Source of the DNA: Tanypteryx hageni
Lineage: Eukaryota > Arthropoda > Insecta > Odonata > Petaluridae
DNA: 64,000 nucleotides
NCBI GenBank assembly: GCA_028673005.1
Contig: CM054113.1
Coordinates: forward strand, 70,497,500 to 70,561,499
Direction: 5' to 3'
Within the stretch, counting starts at the first letter, position 1. Every line of letters begins with the position of its first letter. Below are positions 46,057 to 58,159 of this stretch, piece after piece. Position numbers and translations under genes: made by a program. The notes under the pieces are model-generated. The model did not search any database. It had not been told where the DNA came from and saw only the letters and a list, made by a program, of their open reading frames with translations.

Positions 46057-46177
46057 GTGTAAAGAAAATATTGAGGGAAGAACTTGTGATCATTGCTCAC
46101 CAGGACACTCATCATTTCCATTTTGCAGTGCTTGTACATGTGATTTACGAGGAACAATGCCCAGAATATGTGATGAG
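46057..46177 (+). CDS. LanA: Laminin alpha exon 15: LE modules
   Basis: Phase 2 in, phase 0 out; acceptor tttacag, donor gag|gtgata (weaker than the others). It completes an LE (CKENIEGRTCDHCSPGH ... PFC) and begins the next (SACTCDLRGTMPRICDE). The next module half is 10.2 kb away in exon 16, with exact LE cysteine spacing across the join. Confidence 0.88.
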
Positions 46178-46262
46178 GTGATACTTTTAGAGAAATACTC
46201 TAACATGCAAATTCTCAAAATTTACCCAAACCTGTCTTCATTAGCAGATAATCACTTATGGT

Positions 46263-46460
46263 TGTACACCACTCCCTGGTTATAATGTGGGTTTTGGGGG
46301 GGAGCTGAGACCTGCATTATAAGACAACCATATTATAATCAAGGACATGATTGCATTTCTGACCGGACTTTCTTTCCAAGAAATGTGGAGAAGAGAAAAC
46401 CCAGGGTATATCCGAATCTGTGGTATAACCAACGGTGTTATAGCCAGGGTGTGGTGTATA
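46263..46460. mobile_element. Tigger/mariner-type MITE
   Basis: Left gtacaccactccctggttat and right, reverse-complemented, atacaccacaccctggctat are imperfect inverted repeats about 200 bp apart. No coding frame. Confidence 0.65.
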
Positions 46461-46654
46461 TCTAATTATTTGCATTGCAAAATATAACTTATCATAACTA
46501 GTAATTTTATTGCTATATTGGATAAAATTATCCAGATAACATAATTTACATTGTTAGCTTTTATCACTCAGTAATTTTCAGTTTTTCTTAAACAGATTTT
46601 GGTGACTCCTCAATATGTTATTTAACTTTGTACATACATCTTTTTTTAACCATT

Positions 46655-46826
46655 ACAGATGATTTAAACTGTAATTTGTTAAGCAAGAGTAGTAATAGGA
46701 TTGATTTTTTCAGCCATTTAAAATCCTTTAATCTTTCCACTAATGTTGTCGAACCAACCCACATCACAAGTCACTCTGAAACTTTACTGGATAACATAAT
46801 ATCTAATATTAATCCCAGTTTTATAT
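46655..46826 (+). pseudogene. LINE endonuclease fragment
   Basis: The + strand frame has FFSHLKSFNLSTNVVEPTHI followed by TSHSETLLDNIISNINPSFI, the APE endonuclease region just after the GDFN motif (the family pattern is F-x-x-x-L-x-x-x-x-L-x-x-x-V-x-x-P-T-R-x-T-x-x-x-x-T-x-I-D-N). Its right border is the 3' tail of the next LINE. Confidence 0.75.
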
Positions 46827-47165
46827 TATTATTATTATTATTTATTTTTAATTCCATAAAAATTGCATACACAAAGCATTACAATTGTCAGGAGCCGTCA
46901 TAGAGGACATTCACAACATATATATATATATACTATGGGAGTTACATATCAAAACAAACATACAAAAAGTACAGAGTGAGTACATAATACATATGCTACA
47001 TTTTCTTATATGTTCTATGTTTCATATTTTATAATTGTGCAACTAGCCTTCATCAAAAATCATCATATATATTTGAAAGTAAGAAAACATATTAAAACTA
47101 CAATCTCAAAATACAGCAATATTTAAATATAAAACAAATAAATTACCTGTTAGAGTTTCTTCCTG

Positions 47166-50039
47166 TTACATGTTTTTGGAGTAGCATACATCAATAAATT
47201 CTTCCACTGAGTAAAAAGCATTCTCCAGTAGAAATTTGTACATTTTGTTCTTCAAGTCTTTTTCTGATCTGCTAGACTTAAGGTTGGGAGATAAAATATT
47301 AAACCATTGAATACCTTTATATTTGGGTAGGCTTTCATACAATTTTAGTCTATGTTGGATAAGACGGTAAGAGGAATTACCTCTAGTGAAGTGTTCATGG
47401 ACATCTTTATTAGATATTATATCATCCAAAGTAGTTAAATATAGCAATGTCCTATATATTACAATGGAGGGGAGTGTCAGTAGTTTAAGGTCAACAAAAG
47501 CCTGCCTACATGTTTGTTTCAGGGGTAAGTTTGCTATATAGCGTATTGCTTTCTTTTGTAAAATGAAAAGATTCTGTAAATTTGTTTTACTAGTGTGCCC
47601 CCATAATTCAATTCCATAGACAAGGTATGGGTAAATCAGTCCAAAATAAGCAGTTTTCATAACTCCTTGTGTACAGCGATATTTTAGGTTCCTTAAGACG
47701 TAAAGATTTCTGCTAATTTTATGCGATATTTCATCTATATGGTAATTCCAGCTTAGTTTTTCATCAATAATTAAACCAAGAAATTTTGTGCAGTGGTTTT
47801 TCATTATCATGATATCTCCTACAAAGTAGCTATTTTCTGAGTCATATAAGCGTGGGGAGAATTCTATAAAGCATGATTTTTCAGTGTTTATTGTGAGAAG
47901 GTTTTCATTATAATATTGTGCAATGCTGTTTAAGACAACATTTCCCTTTATTTCCAGTTGAGAGTACAGCTTATCAGCTATTGTGATAGAAGTATCATCC
48001 GCATACAAAATTATAGTCCCATCATTAATAACAGATTGGATGTCATTTATATATAATAAGAAGAGCAAGGGCCCAAGAATTGAGCCTTGGGGAACTCCAT
48101 TGGTAGCAGTGAGATTAGATGACATAATATGCCCCTGGCATGTCTGTAGTTTTGTTACCTGCATTCGGTTTGTTAAGTAAGATTTGATGAGACTATGGGC
48201 TTGACCTCTTATTCCAAAATTTTCTAGTTTTTCAAGTAGTATGTCAAAATTTACGCAGTCAAAAGCTTTTGATAGATCCAAGAAGATACCAGTGGAGTTA
48301 TTTCCTTGATCAATATTGCTGATAATTTTTTCCAGAAAGGTGATTGCCGCAGTAGTGGTAGATTTGCCCTTTATGAATCCATGTTAGGTGTTACAGATTA
48401 TGTTATGCCGTTTGAGGAAAGGTGTGAGTCTATTCAGCAGTATTTTTTCAAATATTTTGGAAAAACATGATATCAGAGATATGGGCCTGTAGTTCGCTAC
48501 ATCCCTTTTGTCACCCTTTTTATAAATTGGATGAATTACAGATATTTTGAGAGCATTTGGAAAGATTCCTTCTTCAAAGGCTTTGTTAATGGTGTTAGAT
48601 AAAGGAGAGGCAATGGATGATGCACATGCTTTTATGGCAGTAATAGGAATACCATCATATCCTGCAGAATTTTTTGCTTTCATGTTTTTAATTATGCTTT
48701 TGACCTCTGTGTCATTAGTTGGAAAGAGGTAGATACTTTGAGCAACTCTATTATTCAAGAAATGTTTATCCCTTGAAGTGTTAGGTAGTTTTTTGGATAT
48801 TTTTGCAGCCATTGTGTTGAAAAAACTATTGAAATAATTTGCAATTTCCATTGGATCGTTGATGGTGACTTTATTGATACATATTTCAGTGGGGGAGGAA
48901 GTTGGTGTTTCCTTTCCTCTGGCCTGATTAATAATATTCCATGTACTTTTACTAATATTATTCGAGTTTAGGATATAGGCATCATTGTATTTCTTTTTAG
49001 TTGTTAACACTAAATTATCATAAAACTTTTTGTAATTTGAAAATTCATGTTTACTATTAATGTCTCTATTTGATAAATATATTTGTTCAAGATGGCAAAG
49101 CTCTGCCCTGGCTTTTCTGATTGAAGCATCAATCCAGTTACTTTTTTTTGTTATTTTATTCCATTTTTTTACAGTTGTGATAGGGCAACTGAGGTTGAAC
49201 CAGTAGGAGAAGGTTTCAATGAGATTATTATATTTGTCATCTGCTGTATTATTGAGTGTCACACCAGACCATTCTTCATTCATTGTTAAATTTTGAAGGC
49301 GCATTAGGTTTTCTTTCTTACAGTTATGCACTTTAAATGGTACGTAATGCGGTGGGCTTACTAAATTTTGATATAAGTTTATGCTAATTTTTATAGCTAA
49401 ATGATCAGATAGTGAGGAATGAATTACTAGAGAGGTGAATGCAGAAGGATTTAGATCAGTTAAAATATTATCTATACAGGTAGCTGTGATATTTGTTATC
49501 CTTGTAGGTGAAGATATGGTATGTTTTAAGCTAAATAGTTCAATAAATGAGATAAATTTTTTACTGTTTCTTGTATTTTCCAATATATTCACATTAAAGT
49601 CACCAATAATAATCAATTTACTCTTTAATTTTGGCTGCATGTTTTCGATTATTTGTGTTAGTTGGTTCAGGCAGAGATCAATATTACCACTAGGGGGGCG
49701 ATATATTCCTAGGATATACATTGTATTATTATTTCTTGGGGTGAGTTTTATGCCTGTAATTTCAATGTTTTCCTGGTCTGAAAATCTATCCAGTTCTAAG
49801 TTGTCTATATGAATTTGCAATTTACTATTGACAAGTATTATAACACCTCCACCTTTTTTTCCTTTTCTGCAGCTGACTGCACCTAATTTCATTTTGGACA
49901 ATATGTTACGATGTGTTTGTTCTAGTTTTAACCCATGTTCACTGAGTACCAAAATATCAGGGGTTTCTTCTTCAATAAAAACCTCGAGCTGGTCAATTTT
50001 ATTGCCCATACCTTGGATGTTTTGATGTATTACATTTAG
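47166..50039 (-). pseudogene. LINE copy C ORF2: APE endonuclease and reverse transcriptase, one nonsense codon
   Basis: Coding sense starts right after the ORF1 stop (LNVIHQNIQGMGNKIDQLEV); the first ATG is at 50009. Endonuclease: LSEHGLKL, IYRPPSGN, IIIGDFNVNI and SSLSDHLAI. RT: GYDGIP, NYRPISLISCFSKIFEKILL, FLDLSKAFDCVNFD, GVPQGSILGPLLFLLYIND and the catalytic ILYADDTSI; C-terminal FILQKKAIRYIANL. The only interruption is TAA at 48386-48384, in the conserved Q-H-G-F motif (Gln codon to stop). Length of about 955 codons is normal for this LINE group. Confidence 0.93.
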
Positions 50040-50760
50040 TCACTTTGATTTGGCTTTGGAGATCCCATCCATGCTTCTTGTTGTGATTCCTGTTGAGGGT
50101 TGGGCTGGGATCAATACACCAGCTTGGCCTCGAGTAATCGTTTTAGGAGCCTGATTACAGGTGGGATTGTGGCTGGGATTAGGTGGCAAAATTGGAAGAG
50201 GATTTTTATCGGCACTTTCACTTGGGTTGCTATCACAATCAATAGCACTGGCTGAAGAATCATAATGAGCACTTGCTGTATTCTGACAGGGGACACACAA
50301 TGGTGAGGGTGGGTCACTTAGTTCAGATTTGCTAATTTCACTCTTTCTCCACCTGGTGAAGGAAAACCTACTAACACATGCACCTTCTGGCCAGTTTTCA
50401 CTTTTATTTAAATCTGATAAGAGAGAGAGATCAGCACTGATTTTAAAGGAAGCACTCTGACTGCTGTATATGTCAAGTTTTTCGCATGTAAAATTATCGT
50501 TATTATATCTCTTTGAAAGAAAGTTTATAATATTATCACATGTAACATTCACATTAACTCGTCCCAAATAGAGCCAGGCACGTTTAGGGATTGCTGTAAA
50601 ACTGTTTTTTTCCTTGCTGGAGCCGAATATTAAGTGTTTTACTTGCTTACCTCGTTTTGCTATGCCAGGACCGCGTTTCGATAAACTCGTACTCTCCTTA
50701 ATGGAGACTTCTGATGGACATTCGTGATGAGAGTTTTCATGTAGGCTGTCGGCATATTTT
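50040..50760 (-). CDS. LINE copy C ORF1 (5'-truncated)
   Basis: The frame 50567-50040 continues upstream without an obvious Met. It includes AWLYLGRVNVN, matching RAWIHLSRVNNE of LINE copy A, and FKISADLSLLSDLNKSENWP, also shared with copy A (FKISADYCLLDDLHKGENWP). The tail is Ser/Pro/Thr-rich and ends GISKAKSK, then TGA (50042-50040). The zinc-finger N-terminus is missing. Its probable role is RNA binding in the retrotransposition particle. Confidence 0.8.
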
Positions 50761-51099
50761 GTTCCTTTTTTTGTAGCTCATCTTTATCAACAAGGATGAT
50801 TTAATGTGACATATCTGATCACTTTTCTCTCTTCTCTGTCTTTTCCATTAAGTCTTTTCTCCCCACTGCATCGTATTCATGTCGAATTTTCTCAGAATTT
50901 AACATTTCACATTTCTTAACCATGCTTGACTGAAAAATGGTCCAAATTTTTTTCCTCTGATGACTTTGTTGAAAGATTTGGCTTTTTCTATGATAAATTT
51001 ATTTATTACTTTAATGTTGCTTTTCCAGTTGTAAATAAGAAAATACATAAGGACACTTGCAAAAACTGGATTACCAATGAAATTCGACAGTTTTCTGCT

Positions 51100-51885
51100 T
51101 ACTGTATATATTCATGTATAATGCACTCTCATGTATAATGCACACCCATTTTTTTGCCAAAAATCCTGACTTTTTCATATATCCTGTGTATAACATGAAC
51201 TCTCGATTTTGAGGGATATAAGTACAAAATTTTAGAATTATATTGTCATTTTAGGTATTAACTAGAGTACCATAAATAAATAAATACAGACCCTCCCAGT
51301 TATGCAAGACTCGACTTATGCAAATCCGACTTTATGTAAAAACCTCTGAAAATTAATTTTTAAAATCTGAAAATTTGGAGTTGTGGAAATTTGCTTACAA
51401 GGCAAAACGTTTCAGGCTTTAAGGTAAAATGTTGAATGAAGTTTAAACATGTCAATTTATTTTAAATTTATCAAACCATATGTAACACTTATTTTCAGAA
51501 TATTAAATGGCTAGAGATATTTATTGACAGTATTTAATACGAAATCTTAAATTTTGTTGCGTATCATGGTCACCTTCCTCACATAGTTGTTCGGTGCTGA
51601 AGATGTTGAGGAAGATGAATTTTATGGGTTTTAAATGGCCTACATTGTTATTTATATACAATATAATATATTCATTAACTAAAAAAATTATTTCAATTTG
51701 CGTATATACTATGTTTTTTGTGTTCGAGTTGTGTTTTTCGGGAAGTCTACCTGGCAATTTTAGGTAGACTAGAGCAATCATCTGATTAGCTAGTAAAATG
51801 TGGATGGAAATACAATTGTAAGGAAGTAATTAGGTGTTTGATCCAATTAATTAATATATGTATAAGCTGGATTATCATTAATTAG
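51100..51885. other. Unassigned insertion inside LINE copy D
   Basis: The LINE frame stops near 51095 and seems to resume after about 51885. The insert begins with catgtataatgcactctcatgtataatgcac, a tandem motif resembling MITE ends. No right end was found. Confidence 0.45.
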
Positions 51886-52385
51886 TGTGGTTTTCTCCTC
51901 AATTCACCCAAAAAGTGAGAATCTGCTTGTATGCCCACTTTCTGCTGATAATTATGACTACTTAAATATTCCAAACTATTGTGGTTCAATGTTTCTTTCT
52001 CCTTGCCAAGAAGCTGAATTAAAACATATTATTCATAATATTGGCTCAAAAAATAACTCTGGCATAGATGAAATAACTAATTTCATTTTAACTCACTGTT
52101 TTGACATAATCAAGTGCCCTCTCTAACACCTCATTAATCTCTCACTACTATGTGGGGTCTTTTCCAGTATTCTCAAAACCTCCAAAGTAATTCCATTGTA
52201 TAAGAAAAAAGTAAGTCCAAATGATACCAACTCATACCACCTAATTTCTATTCAAAATCAGTTTTCCAAAATTTTTGAAAAAGTATTTTATAGACAATTA
52301 ATAGCTTACTTTGAATCTGCTAAACAATTTTCCTCAAAACAGCATGACTTCCAGCAACACAAGTCAACCATTTCTGCATTATACA

Positions 52386-53158
52386 TAGAATATGGGTTTT
52401 TCGGGTTTTATCCCATTTTTACCAGATTTTTACCCTCTGATTGCCTTTTTAAAATTTTGGATAAAACTCAAAAAACCCAAAATTATTAGTTCTCTGTAAA
52501 CACAAATTATTTTAGATATTGTCACAGAATTTCTATTCTGGCGCTTGTAGGCACCTCAGCACTTGAGTGCTGTCCGAGATGTTCATGATCAGTCTGTTTA
52601 TTCTCTTATTTTATTATTATTTATTCGTATGCTTACTTTGTAACACAATCTTAATCTCCTTGGTTCGCTCGCACCATGAATAATCGAGGACATGCCTTAG
52701 CTAGTTGCTGTTAGATCTTTGATAGGATAAGGAAAAAAGAGCCCATGTGTCTGTTAGTTGAAAACACTACAAAAGAAAAATTATTTCACTAATATCTGGT
52801 GTGCTTTCAATAGAAGTTGAATGGGAAGCAAGATATTTGTGCCGTCTGCAAGGTGTTCCTCTCCACCTGGAGGCATTTAACACAAGATATCAATTCTCAA
52901 CCTACTTAAGGTATAGTCAAAAGTTTTGACTGTGATAAAACTTTTAAAATTTTAAACAAGATTTTTATTTAAAAATCATTTTATCCGAATTACAAAATAA
53001 TAAAACCTGAAAATTACCCGAGATTGAACTTTCTTTTAAAACCTCGAAAAATCTGTGTTATTTGTACCTGATTTTAACCCAAATGAAAAGGAAAATAATA
53101 AAACCCGATACTTAACCCCTGAATGAAATTTTTTTAAACCCGAAAAATCCATACCCTA
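52386..53158. mobile_element. Nonautonomous hAT element, 773 bp, perfect 8-bp duplication
   Basis: Ends are tagaatatgggtttttcggg and, reverse-complemented, tagggtatggatttttcggg. The target duplicate attataca is identical at 52378-52385 and 53159-53166. The subterminal zone repeats the aaaaccc(g/a)aaaa motif several times. No transposase frame. It splits the RT of LINE copy D. Confidence 0.88.
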
Positions 53159-54597
53159 ATTATACAGAACAACCAGTCATATACTATCAGCTCTGGATAA
53201 CAAAATGGAATGTATTAATGATGTTTGATTTTATAAAAGCCTTCGAATAATGTTAATCACGAGTTGCTCTGAAATATACTTATTAGGTTTGGAATCAGGG
53301 GCATTGCTAATAACAGGATCAAGTCTTTCAAATAGATTTCAGCATGTAATGATTAATAAATGTGGTATCAAACATTTCTTCCAGTAAATTAGTGTCTCAT
53401 GGTGTTCCTCAGAGCTCAGTATTGGGTCATGTTTTATTCCTTGCATACATTAATGATCTTCCCGACAGGCTTTTAAAAATCATAGATGTTAATCTGGTAT
53501 TGTATACTGATGACACAAATATGTTTCTTTCCTTGTATAGGTTAGGCAGTATAATAGATACTTGCAAATTAGTCAATCAATGTTTCAGTACCTGATGCCA
53601 TAACAATTAATTAACTTTAAATGTAGATAAATCTCAGTCCATTCACTTCACTAGCAAGAATAAGCCTCATTCAAATGTATGCATCAAAGTTGATGAACAA
53701 CCTATCCCACAGGTTCACAATGCTAACTTTCTGGGTATCCACCTTGATTCTTGACTCTCATGTGAACCACACATTAATACAATGGCAAGTAAGTTCAACT
53801 TGTTTTCTCTTAAGATCTATCAGATTCACTGTTTCCACAAATGTCTTTCTGACCCTATACTATGGTGAGTTTTACTCCCATTTAACTTATAGCATTCTTT
53901 TTTGGGGCTCATCCCCCATGCCATAAAATCTTCAAAAATCAGAAAAAGGGCCATTTGCATTATTGCAAGTCATACATTTAATGCTCCTTGCCACCCTCTA
54001 TTTCAAAAGCTAAAAATCCTGATGGTGTCATGCATGTACATTCTTACTATATTAATAAACAAAAAAGAACCTACAAGAGTATCATAAAAACTCAAAGACT
54101 TCCACCACTATAGTACAAGAGGTCGTGACAACCTGCACATCCCCTCTGTATGTAACAAGACCGCAGCTCTTGGCCCTCAAACCATAATGCATCAATATTC
54201 ATACACTCTTTGCCTATAGGGCCCCCATCATTCTGAATCAGTTATTTTCAATAAATTTCTGAAGGATATAAAATCACTTTCTTCTCCTAAGTTATTTAAG
54301 AATAAAGAGAAAAAATTACTGCTAAGTAAATGCTACTATAGTGTAAATGAATTTCTCACAGACAAATTTTAATGTAATATATTGTTTAAGTATATTTGTA
54401 AATTATCATAGTTCTCATGGACAAACTGTTAATATGACATGTTAATGGTGATAATGATGGTGATGATTATGTTGATATTGGTGTATTTTATATGCATTTA
54501 GTGTCTTTGCCCATTTTTTTTGTTTTATATACCTTGACATATTCCATGTCCAACACTGCTGACCAAACGGAGTAAATAAAATATTATTATTATTATC

Positions 54598-55470
54598 AGA
54601 TATCACTAAATCAATCAGAATAGAGCAAGTGGGAGTTACTCTAGTTGGCTCATTATTTGCACCATGGAGACCAAAGCTATTTAAAAGATTACTTAAGTCA
54701 GAATTTTCATGAGTCTTTAAAGGCCCACATTAAAATCACCACATAATATGAAACCATTGACCTTTTTTATAGAAGCAGATAGAATGGCATCATTGAGGGA
54801 ATTAAGATATTCACATAAATTTCCACTTGGAGAGTGGTATAGACAAAATATTACATAGGTTAAACAGTTTACTTTTAGGATAGCACTACAGCATTCAAAG
54901 TCCTTATCAGAACTTGAATTTTGGTCATCACATATGATATCAAGGCCAGACCTGGAGTATATTGCAACATCCCCCCTTTAAATGTATTTCGACAGAAATA
55001 AGAAATTATGTCGATTAAAACCCAGTATGCAATCTCACTAGCATTTAGCCAATGTTCACACAATAGCACAATATCAGACTTGGAGAAGAACTTCAAGATG
55101 CTAACTCTTATTTCAAATCGATGGTACTTTACTATAAAATATGTTCAGTTCACCTGTGGCTAATCACGTTTGTTTAGGATTGGAGTGACCAGTTTGGCTC
55201 CTTGTAGTGATAATGGATGTCACAGTCTATTTACACTTTTATTTGTTTGATGATTATTTTCAATGGGAACTGGGTCTAATACATTTTTCACTTGCTTACT
55301 GCATAGGAATTTAAACATTTTGGGGCCATACAGTAGGGTTGGTAAGTTTCTCAAAATAATTACCATCTGCAGTCACCTGAAGTGTGATAGGAATTTTCAA
55401 AAACTACTAATGAAATCATTGCAAAATTTTATATTTGACACTTTTATTAAAGGGACAAGAGTTGATTAGC
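54598..55470 (-). mobile_element. LINE endonuclease fragment (minus strand)
   Basis: Minus-strand frame 55096-54875 has SDIVLLCEHWLNASEIAYWV, the endonuclease motif E-H-W-L shared with copy A, and further pieces to about 54600. Both ends are truncated. The boundary at about 55470 is uncertain. Confidence 0.65.
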
Positions 55471-56365
55471 TTTTAGTTAAAATCAGTCATCCGGAAGTGG
55501 GTGTTTACTCTTGTCACATCAGTTATTTTTAATATTGTTTTAATACTTGATCAATGTAAACAATTACTGGATAAAAGTTATAGGTAATTTAATTTTCTAC
55601 AATCTTTGTTTGAAACATTTTTCCATATAATGCATTTTTAAAGAGATATTTTAAAAATTATAGTTTAGCTGCTACCACCACACCACCTGGAGGCAACTTC
55701 TGTAAACACTTGATGTTTAGTAATGCTCCTTTTTGTTTAATTTTTGCAGCTTCGTGGCTATATCTAATATCAGAAGGGTATGGTATGAGTTTACGTCTGT
55801 TTTTTGTAAGGTCTTTGAATTTTTCTCACAGTTCCTTAAAATATTATCATTTAACCTATTTGGAATTTTTAGAAATATTACAGGTATGGAGAAAGTCATG
55901 TGGTGGCCACATCAGATTTTTACTTTCAAAATTATACTGCTCTATGAATGACTATTTAAATGGTACTTTACTGTGAAATGTGAAAGCAAGAATTCATCAT
56001 TACCAGTGTCTTTTTATTTAGGACAAATTTGTGAATTCTTGTTATTTTCTCTGCAATACTTGTCTTTAGACTTAAGCAAAATCAGAATTATTACTTTATT
56101 ATTATTATTTTTTATCATCATTGACTTATTTCATATAGCAACTTGTATTGTGACTTCTCTTTCATCAAAATTTGCTTTGAAATATGCTCTCCTGGGTATC
56201 AATTACATACATGTTTTTTGACTTACTATTGCATTTATATAGCATTTAACTTTCTGACTTGTCCTATATCCATGTTATTGATCTTTGGATGAAATAAATA
56301 ATTTTATTTTAGCTTTTGTCATTAGTTTAACTTACATGTAAGTATATGTTTATTTTTTGTTCAAG
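55471..56365. other. Intron 15 end, no gene
   Basis: AT-rich; short open frames show no domain. The last bases (tttgttcaag) are the acceptor of laminin exon 16. Confidence 0.45.
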
Positions 56366-56530
56366 TTTTCTTCCAAGTGTGTCTGCAAGAAAAATGTGAT
56401 TGGCAGAGCATGTGACACTTGTGTGAAAGGAACATTTAATATAGAAAAGAAAAATGCTGATGGATGCATGAAATGCTTCTGCTTTGGAAGAACAAATAAT
56501 TGCACTAGTTCATCATTGTACAGGTCAAAG
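56366..56530 (+). CDS. LanA: Laminin alpha exon 16: LE module and first half of split LE
   Basis: Phase 0 both ends (55 codons), acceptor ...gttcaag, donor aag|gtactg. It completes the LE of exon 15 (CVCKKNVIGRACDTCVKGTF ... DGC) and gives the half LE before L4a (MKCFCFGRTNNCTSS). An AG at 56376-56377 was rejected because joining there would break the LE cysteine spacing. Confidence 0.89.
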
Positions 56531-56751
56531 GTACTGGAAATCAATAATTATTTCAAAAATTAAAACATTATAGTATACTATGGCTTTATTTAATTTTAAG
56601 AAAATTATTTTTTAATTTGAATATATATTTATGAAAGAATAAATAGTATGTCGCTTTAGCTTATAAATGTACATTTAAATGCCTGCTTTACTAAAATATA
56701 AAACAGCTAATTTACCTATCATATAAATGTAAACAATATTGTTATTATAAG

Positions 56752-56989
56752 GTTTCAGGCATGAGAGACTGGAATTTGACTGAAGTTAAATTTAACAAAA
56801 TTAGAGAGGAGATTATTAATATATTACTGAGTATATCAGATGATTCTGTTCATGCTGATTTAACATCAAAAGAGGTTGCTGACAAGGTTGTTTATTTTAA
56901 GGCACCAGATTCATACTTAGGAAATAAACTCACATCATATGGAGGTTTTCTTAACTACACAATTAGTTATTCATCTCGGAGGTATTTAG
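56752..56989 (+). CDS. LanA: Laminin alpha exon 17: laminin IV type A domain, first half
   Basis: Phase 0 in, phase 1 out; acceptor ...ttataag, donor tag|gtaaga. After a divergent linker it encodes VVYFKAPDSYLGNKLTSYGG followed by LNYTISYSS, the hallmark core of the laminin IV type A (Laminin_B) domain: W/YFxAPxxYLGxxxxSYGGxLxYxxxY. This globular domain interrupts an LE module in laminin alpha and gamma chains. Confidence 0.95.
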
Positions 56990-57508
56990 GTAAGAAAATT
57001 AATGTGAAGTTAATATAAAATAAGAATCCTAACTAATCAAACTAATATTTTAAAGTTATTTCTCTTTATAATGAATTGATATACAAACTAAAAATAATTT
57101 TAAAATTTGTATTTTAAAATATTTGGATCTAAAACCATACATGAATATTGATTGATAATTCAAATGCGCTTTGAAATAATTATTTATAGTTACCAAAGCC
57201 ATGGATTTTTATTTACACTGTAGTACATCTTTAAGTTAAAGCTTTTCTTGATTTATTTTGGAAGAGCTGTTATGTCATATGACCAATTAAAATATTTCAT
57301 TTTGAGTGACTAAAGCTATTCTGGTGAGGTTACCTGAATCTATTCAGAGCAACTGCTTGTAAGAGCAAGAGGTGCATAATCTTAAGTCTGCACATGTTGG
57401 AAATGAAAACAGCTAAAAATTTCAATTGATCTTTAACAAAAATTAAGTATAATTGTAACCAACACAAATTAGAAATACTGTTTGCATCCTTCATTTTTTC
57501 ATTTCTAG

Positions 57509-57740
57509 ATGACACTAAAGCAGATGTTATCTTCTATGGATCCAATGTATACTTGCTACATTCCTTGAAGAACAAGCCAATGACACAAAAAAACCAACAA
57601 GTGTCCCTCAATATTGTGGAAACAAACTTCAATTTACCTAATAATTTTTCTGTTACCAGAGAAGAAGTTCTAAAAGTTCTTCGAGATCTTAAGGGATTGT
57701 ACATAAGAGCTACATATTCACTACCTTCCAGCTATGCAAA
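57509..57740 (+). CDS. LanA: Laminin alpha exon 18: laminin IV type A domain, second half
   Basis: Phase 1 in, phase 2 out; acceptor tttctag, donor caaa|gtaaat. It encodes DVIFYGSNVYLLH, then FNLPNNFSVTREEVLKVLRD and LYIRATYS, matching the second half of L4a (D-V-x-L-x-G, V-T-R-E-x-x-M-x-x-L-x-x-L, L-x-I-R-A-x-Y). Confidence 0.94.
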
Positions 57741-57852
57741 GTAAATATTTAGTAAAATTTTGTTACATCTTCAGCATTTAGATCTTCATAAAATATAACT
57801 TGAAATAATCCATTCCTGTCATATATAATTATTTTAATAATTTCACCAACAG

Positions 57853-58078
57853 ACTAGAGAATGTGATATTAGAGACTGCAGAGGAGTTAAATTATCTCAA
57901 AGCAGAGAGAGCTCTTTCGGTGGAGCAGTGCAACTGTCCGCAAAATTATCATGGTCTATCTTGCGAGGAGTGTGCTCCTGGTTTCTTTCGTTTTAAATCT
58001 GGGACTCATGAAGAATGTATTCCATGTCAGTGTAATGGGCATTCTAAAATGTGTGATCCTTGGACAGGTGTTTGTTTG
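57853..58078 (+). CDS. LanA: Laminin alpha exon 19: end of L4a, second half of split LE, next LE
   Basis: Phase 2 in, phase 0 out; acceptor ccaacag, donor ttg|gtgaga. It ends L4a (LENVILETAEE), then VEQCNCPQNYHGLSCEECAP, the second half of the LE interrupted by L4a, and opens a new LE (IPCQCNGHSKMCDPWTGVC). The layout is exactly that of laminin alpha and perlecan-type split modules. Confidence 0.95.
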
Positions 58079-58159
58079 GTGAGAATTTTAAATAGCAATT
58101 ATGTGATAATATATTTTATTAAGAGATATTAATAAAATTTATATCTTATAATGTGTTAG

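Larger units (their letters stand above)
46827..50770 (-). mobile_element. LINE copy C, the most intact LINE in the window
   Basis: Minus strand. The 3' end is an (AAT)n tract at about 46827-46845. It has a partial ORF1 (from about 50760) and a complete ORF2 with one nonsense codon. ORF1 and ORF2 are in the same frame with only TGA between them. The 5' end is truncated at about 50770, where oppositely oriented LINE sequence begins. Confidence 0.92.
50795..54597 (+). mobile_element. LINE copy D (+ strand), decayed, related to copy A, with inner insertions
   Basis: It starts in the endonuclease end (DHFSLFSVF), then SSDDFVERFGFFYDKFIYYF at about 50940-51010, matching copy A. RT pieces: SKIFEKVFYRQLIAYFES at about 52265, HGVPQSSVLGHVLFLAYIND at about 53400, VLYTDDTN at about 53500 and LLRSIRFTVSTNVFLTLYYG at about 53810. 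It ends in (ATT)n at 54580-54597. It is interrupted at about 51100-51885 (unassigned insertion) and at 52386-53158 (hAT). Confidence 0.82.

Noticed and set aside
55710..55976. 88-codon open frame on the + strand
   Set aside because: AT-rich, overlapped by frames in other registers, no domain; treated as chance.
56366..56377. Alternative acceptor at 56376-56377 for laminin exon 16
   Set aside because: It would remove four residues and break the eight-cysteine LE spacing formed with exon 15.
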